From an uncultured Tessaracoccus sp. (GTDB taxonomy: Bacteria > Actinomycetota > Actinomycetes > Propionibacteriales > Propionibacteriaceae): a DNA stretch of 64,000 bases. The position numbers were made by a program, and so were the translations under genes. The notes beneath the pieces were generated by a model. That model was given only the letters and a program-made list of their open reading frames with translations. It had not been told where the DNA came from and did not search any database. Shown here in pieces: positions 60,440 through 64,000 of this stretch (position 1 is its first letter; every line of letters begins with the position of its first letter). The stretch lies in the NCBI RefSeq assembly GCF_947255005.1, contig NZ_CAMYFI010000004.1, forward strand, positions 13,951 to 77,950. The letters run 5' to 3'.

Positions 60440-61210
60440 TCAGTGATCTCCTAATGCGTTGCGTGCCCGGTCCCAGGCGAGGATGCGGCGCTGGACCAGG
60501 GTGAATGCGCCGCTCAGAAGGATGCCGAGGATGCCGAGGAGCACGATCGCGCCCCACACCGACACCTGGTTGAAGGATTGTTGCGCCCCGATCAGCACGA
60601 AACCAATGCCGATGTTCGTGCCGGTCATCTCGCTGGTGACCACCAGCACCAACGACAGTGGGATGGCGATCTGGATGCCTGCCACGAGCCGCGGAACGAC
60701 GGCCGGAATCACGATTCGACGTTGGTACTGCCACCCGCGGATGCCGAAGCTGCGGGCGGTGTCGCGCGACTGTTCTGGGAGCTCACGTACCCCGTCGATG
60801 ACGTTCAGCAGGACCGGGAAGAACGTGCCCAGCGCGATGATGAAGATCTTCATGCTGGGCCCCAACCCGAAGATCACCATCGCGAATGGGATCAGCGCCG
60901 TGGCGGGAATTGCCCGGACGAACTCGAGTGCGGGTGTCAGCGCAATACGCACCAGGCGCTGCTGCCCGATGACGATGCCGAGCAGGAACCCGAGCGCGAT
61001 ACCGATGCCGAGCCCTGCGAAGAGGTTCGCGAGGCTCGAGACAAGGTGCTTCTGGCCGGCGCCGGTGAACCAGTATTCCCACACGCTCTCCAACACCTCG
61101 CTGAGCGGTGGGAAGTAGATGGAGCCGGCGTTGTCCGTAGCCAGGAACCACACGGTGAGTGCGACGACGGCGCCGAGCACGGCGAGGACATTGCGGGTGA
61201 TTGGTTTCAT
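60440..61210 (-). CDS. ABC transporter permease (SsuC/TauC type), first
   Basis: 256 residues, about six helices and the short EAA-like loop (DTARSFGIRGWQYQRRIVIPAVVPRLVAGI). It begins MKPITRNVLAVLGAVVAL. The stop lies one base before the ATPase start. A second, different permease gene overlaps its start by four bases, so the channel is a heterodimer, whereas most SsuC-type systems use one gene. Confidence 0.9.
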   Translation of the reverse strand: MKPITRNVLAVLGAVVALTVWFLATDNAGSIYFPPLSEVLESVWEYWFTGAGQKHLVSSLANLFAGLGIGIALGFLLGIVIGQQRLVRIALTPALEFVRAIPATALIPFAMVIFGLGPSMKIFIIALGTFFPVLLNVIDGVRELPEQSRDTARSFGIRGWQYQRRIVIPAVVPRLVAGIQIAIPLSLVLVVTSEMTGTNIGIGFVLIGAQQSFNQVSVWGAIVLLGILGILLSGAFTLVQRRILAWDRARNALGDH

Positions 61211-62010
61211 CGCTGTGCGCTCCTCACCGACGGGTCCCAGAACAGCGCTTTCTTCTCGATCGCTTTCAGCGCCTCGGCAAGCAGATAGCCGACGAGGCCA
61301 ATCACCACGACGTAGGCGTACATGCGGGCGGTGTTCCCGACGCTTCGGGCGGCACCGAGCTGTGCGCCGAGCCCAGGTACCCCGGCGACGAGTTCAGCGG
61401 TGATGCAGAAGATCAGCACCGTGGAGCTCGCGATGCGGATGCCGGTCACTAAGCGCGGCAGCATGGATGGGATCAGCACGTGCCGCACTTGCTGCCATGG
61501 TGAGAGTCCGAAGCTGCGGGCCGTCTGCACGCTGACCGGATCTACCACCCCGGCCGCGCCGATGGCGGCGACGAGCATCTGGAAGAACCCGGCGTAGGTG
61601 GCGAGGAAGACCTCGGTGGGGCGAGCCGTGCCCAGAATGAGGATGGCGAGCGGAATCATGGCAATCGACGGGATCGGGCGCAGGAACTCGATGATCAGGC
61701 TGAACAGCGCCGACAACGCGGCAACGCGTCCGAGAAGCAGGCCCAGCGCGGTGCCTGCCACCACGGAGATCAGCAGGCTGATCCCCCACCCGGTGAGGGT
61801 ATTGCCGAGGGCGATCCACAGATCGGCCTCTCCGAGCATCCGTGCCAGTTCAGCGACGATGACCGTCGGCGGTGGTGAATACCGTCGTGACACCAAGTCG
61901 ACGCGTACCACCAGCTCCCACAGGCCGACGAGCGCGACCACGGTGGCAACGGGCAGCCACAGGCGGAGGCTTCGAAGCGCCGGACGACGAGATATTGCGA
62001 CGGCGGTCAT
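61207..62010 (-). CDS. ABC transporter permease (SsuC/TauC type), second
   Basis: 267 residues, about six helices, with the loop QTARSFGLSPWQQVRHVLIPSMLPRLVTGI. It resembles the adjacent permease in topology but differs widely in sequence. It overlaps the acyl-CoA ligase stop by four bases at its start, and the first permease start at its end, so all are translationally coupled. Confidence 0.9.
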   Translation of the reverse strand: MTAVAISRRPALRSLRLWLPVATVVALVGLWELVVRVDLVSRRYSPPPTVIVAELARMLGEADLWIALGNTLTGWGISLLISVVAGTALGLLLGRVAALSALFSLIIEFLRPIPSIAMIPLAILILGTARPTEVFLATYAGFFQMLVAAIGAAGVVDPVSVQTARSFGLSPWQQVRHVLIPSMLPRLVTGIRIASSTVLIFCITAELVAGVPGLGAQLGAARSVGNTARMYAYVVVIGLVGYLLAEALKAIEKKALFWDPSVRSAQR

Positions 62011-63503
62011 GGCTTGCTCACCTCCTCGCGGGCACGCTGCGCGAGCAGGCTGCGGTCGACCTTATTGGTCTGCGACAGCGGCATCGCATCCAGCGTGAAC
62101 ACCTGGCGCGGGTGCGCGTAGGGTTCGAGCTTCGTCAACGACCAAGCCTTCAACGCCGCCTCATCGACGACATGTCCCGGCGCCGCGACAACAAACGCGA
62201 CGGGCTTGCTGCCCTTCACCTCGTCGGGCACCGGAACCACGACGGCTTCCGCGACGGCGTCGTGCGCTTCGAGCGCTGCTTCCACCGCGCGCGGATACAC
62301 GTTCTCACCGCCGGAGGTGAACATGTCGTCCGCTCGTCCTGTGAAGAAGTAGAAGCCATGCTCGTCGCGACGAAACTCGTCACCCGTGCGGTAGTAACCG
62401 TCAGGCGTGAAGGGCGAAGCGACGTCGGGGCGGCGGAAATACTCCGTGAACAGCGCCCCGGTGCGGATCTCGAGCTCGCCCTGGCTGGCTTCCCGTCCCT
62501 GCCGATCGACAAGGCGCACATCGACGGCAGGATTCACAACGCCGACGGACCCGTCGGGGGTGGGAAGTTGCGGATGCCGGGTGAACGCGACGGGGCCAGA
62601 CTCCGTCGTGCCATAGCCGAAAATGATGGCAGCGCCGGGGAAGGCCTCGCGCAGCTGGGTAAACAGCGAGTTCGACGCGGGCGAGGAGCCCATGTACACC
62701 TCTTGCACCGAGCTGAGGTCGAGCTCCTCGATGAGGGCACGCTGCTGCACGAGCAGCGCGAACATGGGCGGAACACCGGTGAGCCGCGTCACGGATTCTG
62801 CGGCGACCACGCGCAGAAACTCTTGGGCATCAAAGCCGCCGGCGATGACCACGCGCCGCCCTGCAGCCAGCGCTCCTTGCACGTTGGCTAGGGCATTCAT
62901 GTGGTAGAGCGGAGCCGCGACGATAGCGGTAACGTCCGTCGCATCTCCGAAGGTGTGCTGCCCCAGCGACAGCACCCACAGGTGCGAATCGTGCGAAAGC
63001 ACCACGCCCTTCGGCTTCCCCGTTGACCCGGAGGTGTACAGGATCATCGCCGCATCCGAGCCATCGCGACGGTGCCGTTGCGGGGTCACGCCAGGCGCTG
63101 CGCTGGCCTCAGCGAAGGTCAGCGACGGCGTCTCCGCGCCCACTGCCTCGAGCCGGGATGCGTCGTCGACGAGGGCCAGCGTGCTCTGCGAATTCTCGAG
63201 CGCATAGCGCAGCACTTCGGGAGGAAATTTGAAGCTGAGCGGCACGGCCACCAGCCCCGCCCGCAGTACGCCGTAGAAGGCGGTCAGCCACTCGATCGAG
63301 TTTCGCCCGACGATGGCGATGCGCTCCCCCGACGTGAGCCCTCGCGCAAGCAGTTGGCTGGCCACCGCGTCTGCCTGATCGTTGAACTCCCCGAAAGTGA
63401 TGCGCTGCGTCATGTCGCCGTCGCGAAACGTGATGGCTTCCGCATCGGGGAGCTCGAGTGCGATGGCGTCGCCCAGATTGGTGAAGGGGTACCCGTCGAT
63501 CAC
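62007..63503 (-). CDS. AMP-forming acyl-CoA synthetase/ligase
   Basis: 498 residues of the ANL superfamily. The P-loop is ILYTSGSTGKPKGVVLSHDS, followed by IIFGYGTTESGPVAFTRHPQ, YYRTGDEFRRDEHGFYFFTGRADDMF and the C-terminal lysine region (PLSQTNKVDRSLLAQRARE). It activates a carboxylic acid to its acyl-AMP and then the CoA thioester. The start is the GTG at 63503, which overlaps the small thioesterase-like frame. Being cotranscribed with an importer suggests it acts on the imported acid. Confidence 0.92.
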   Translation of the reverse strand: MIDGYPFTNLGDAIALELPDAEAITFRDGDMTQRITFGEFNDQADAVASQLLARGLTSGERIAIVGRNSIEWLTAFYGVLRAGLVAVPLSFKFPPEVLRYALENSQSTLALVDDASRLEAVGAETPSLTFAEASAAPGVTPQRHRRDGSDAAMILYTSGSTGKPKGVVLSHDSHLWVLSLGQHTFGDATDVTAIVAAPLYHMNALANVQGALAAGRRVVIAGGFDAQEFLRVVAAESVTRLTGVPPMFALLVQQRALIEELDLSSVQEVYMGSSPASNSLFTQLREAFPGAAIIFGYGTTESGPVAFTRHPQLPTPDGSVGVVNPAVDVRLVDRQGREASQGELEIRTGALFTEYFRRPDVASPFTPDGYYRTGDEFRRDEHGFYFFTGRADDMFTSGGENVYPRAVEAALEAHDAVAEAVVVPVPDEVKGSKPVAFVVAAPGHVVDEAALKAWSLTKLEPYAHPRQVFTLDAMPLSQTNKVDRSLLAQRAREEVSKP

Positions 63504-63613
63504 GGCGCCACCCCTGCTGCCGAAGCTAAGAACGTGCCGCGTCCGATGGCGAGCTGTTTGCCGTTCGCGTCGAGCACCTCAGACCAAGCCGTGGCAATCT
63601 GCGAAACTCTCAT
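63500..63613 (-). pseudogene. thioesterase-like C-terminal fragment (37 codons)
   Basis: An ATG at 63613 opens 37 codons, MRVSQIATAWSEVLDANGKQ and so on, whose stop overlaps the ligase GTG (GTGA). The sequence resembles the last strands of PaaI-type hotdog thioesterases (AWSEVLDANGKQLAIGRGTFLA). The upstream part of such a domain is missing: an in-frame stop lies about 30 bases before the ATG. It is probably a remnant of a thioesterase gene, or a leader peptide kept for coupling. Confidence 0.45.
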
Positions 63614-63684
63614 GCCACAACGGATACAAACACGCGCCAACTACGATTTAGCCGCTTGACTGGTTCACTTCCAGCGAGCGAGGG

Positions 63685-64000
63685 TCATGGGCCGATCTTC
63701 CGGGAAACGAAGAGCTTGCGGTAATGGGGATCCCCGTCTTTACGCGGGTAATAGTGCCAGCCAATTCCTACCCAAAACTCGTCAGCGCCTTCGGAGAAAG
63801 CGATCAAGGGGTAACCTGCGTAGTGGCTGATCAGATGCCTTGCAAACTCAGCCCCATAGTGCTGTCGGCGAAGGTCATGACGGATTTCAAAGAACCAGAT
63901 CGGCTCTTCGCGAACGAGGGTGTAGTCGGGTGAGCGCGTCGGTGGCCGGGTAGGGGTCGAGGTCTCCCGGATGATGGAAGTTCTTCACGCTCGCCATCCC
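63685..64000 (-). pseudogene. unknown gene with a one-base frameshift, cut by the window edge
   Basis: On the minus strand, one frame from the edge reads MASVKNFHHPGDLDPYPATD and so on, and breaks near 63930. A second frame then continues DYTLVREEPIWFFEIRHDLR through YPLIAFSEGADEFWVGIGWHYY and stops at 63685. Joining them at the CCC run at 63928-63930 gives one plausible protein of about 104 visible residues. The second frame alone has no start codon after its own upstream stop. It may be a real frameshift or a sequence error. I do not recognise the family. Confidence 0.5.

Noticed and set aside
63724..63933. 69-codon plus-strand frame near the right end
   Set aside because: It is opposite a minus-strand frame with much better coding character (DYTLVREEPIWFFEIRHD and so on) and has no motif.

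Overview
The window is chromosomal DNA from a high-GC Gram-positive bacterium, an actinobacterium. The evidence is the conserved gene order (lepA/hemW, rpsT, holA-comEC-comEA, leuS; rplU-rpmA-obgE-proB ... proA-nadD-rsfS; rpsO-pnp-dapB-rnj), frequent GTG starts with 4-base GTGA/ATGA overlaps, and actinobacterial families (DUF4192, the YpfJ-type metallopeptidase, MalEFG-type importers without their own ATPase). A member of the Propionibacteriaceae is my best guess, but that is inference. No phage, transposase, CRISPR array or rRNA is visible. There is one tRNA gene, tRNA-Ala(GGC).

Layout. 1-1361: a YtrA-type GntR regulator with an ABC ATPase and a permease cut by the window edge, read from a promoter that overlaps a palindromic operator. 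1386-7548: hemW and lepA, separated by an oppositely oriented three-gene sugar importer with no ATPase. 7714-14900: rpsT, then holA, comEC, comEA and leuS. 14970-24513: a sugar kinase, DUF4192 protein, DMT transporter, L,D-transpeptidase, YgjP-like peptidase, tRNA-Ala and a HemC-HemD fusion whose HemC half lacks the cofactor cysteine. 23899-27574: nadD-rsfS-phosphatase, a 44-residue membrane protein, proA and a PQ-loop transporter.

27885-33110: a carbohydrate ABC operon with a LacI regulator and a DUF624 protein. It sits between proA and proB and is flanked by two diverged copies of the proB 3' end, which suggests how it was inserted. 33125-36343: proB-obgE-rpmA-rplU. 36994-48462: a second, larger catabolic island. 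It has a divergent ROK regulator, an RbsBAC-type importer, two Gfo/Idh/MocA dehydrogenases, two IolE-like TIM-barrel enzymes, an epoxide-hydrolase-like alpha/beta hydrolase and a cytoplasmic agarase-like TIM barrel. The set resembles inositol/rhizopine or 3-keto-glycoside catabolism but matches no pathway I know, and it is the best candidate in the window for an undescribed system.

48643-56842: the RNA-processing block rnj, dapB, pnp, rpsO with two acetyltransferases and a YpfJ-type metallopeptidase. 56948-64000: a DUF2207 membrane protein, then one tightly overlapped operon joining a thioesterase-like fragment, an AMP-forming acyl-CoA ligase and a complete NMT1-type ABC importer, which suggests uptake of a carboxylate and its conversion to a CoA ester. 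A frameshifted gene runs off the right edge. REP-like palindromes, a 140-bp imperfect palindrome and a recurring hairpin family occupy the intergenic spaces.
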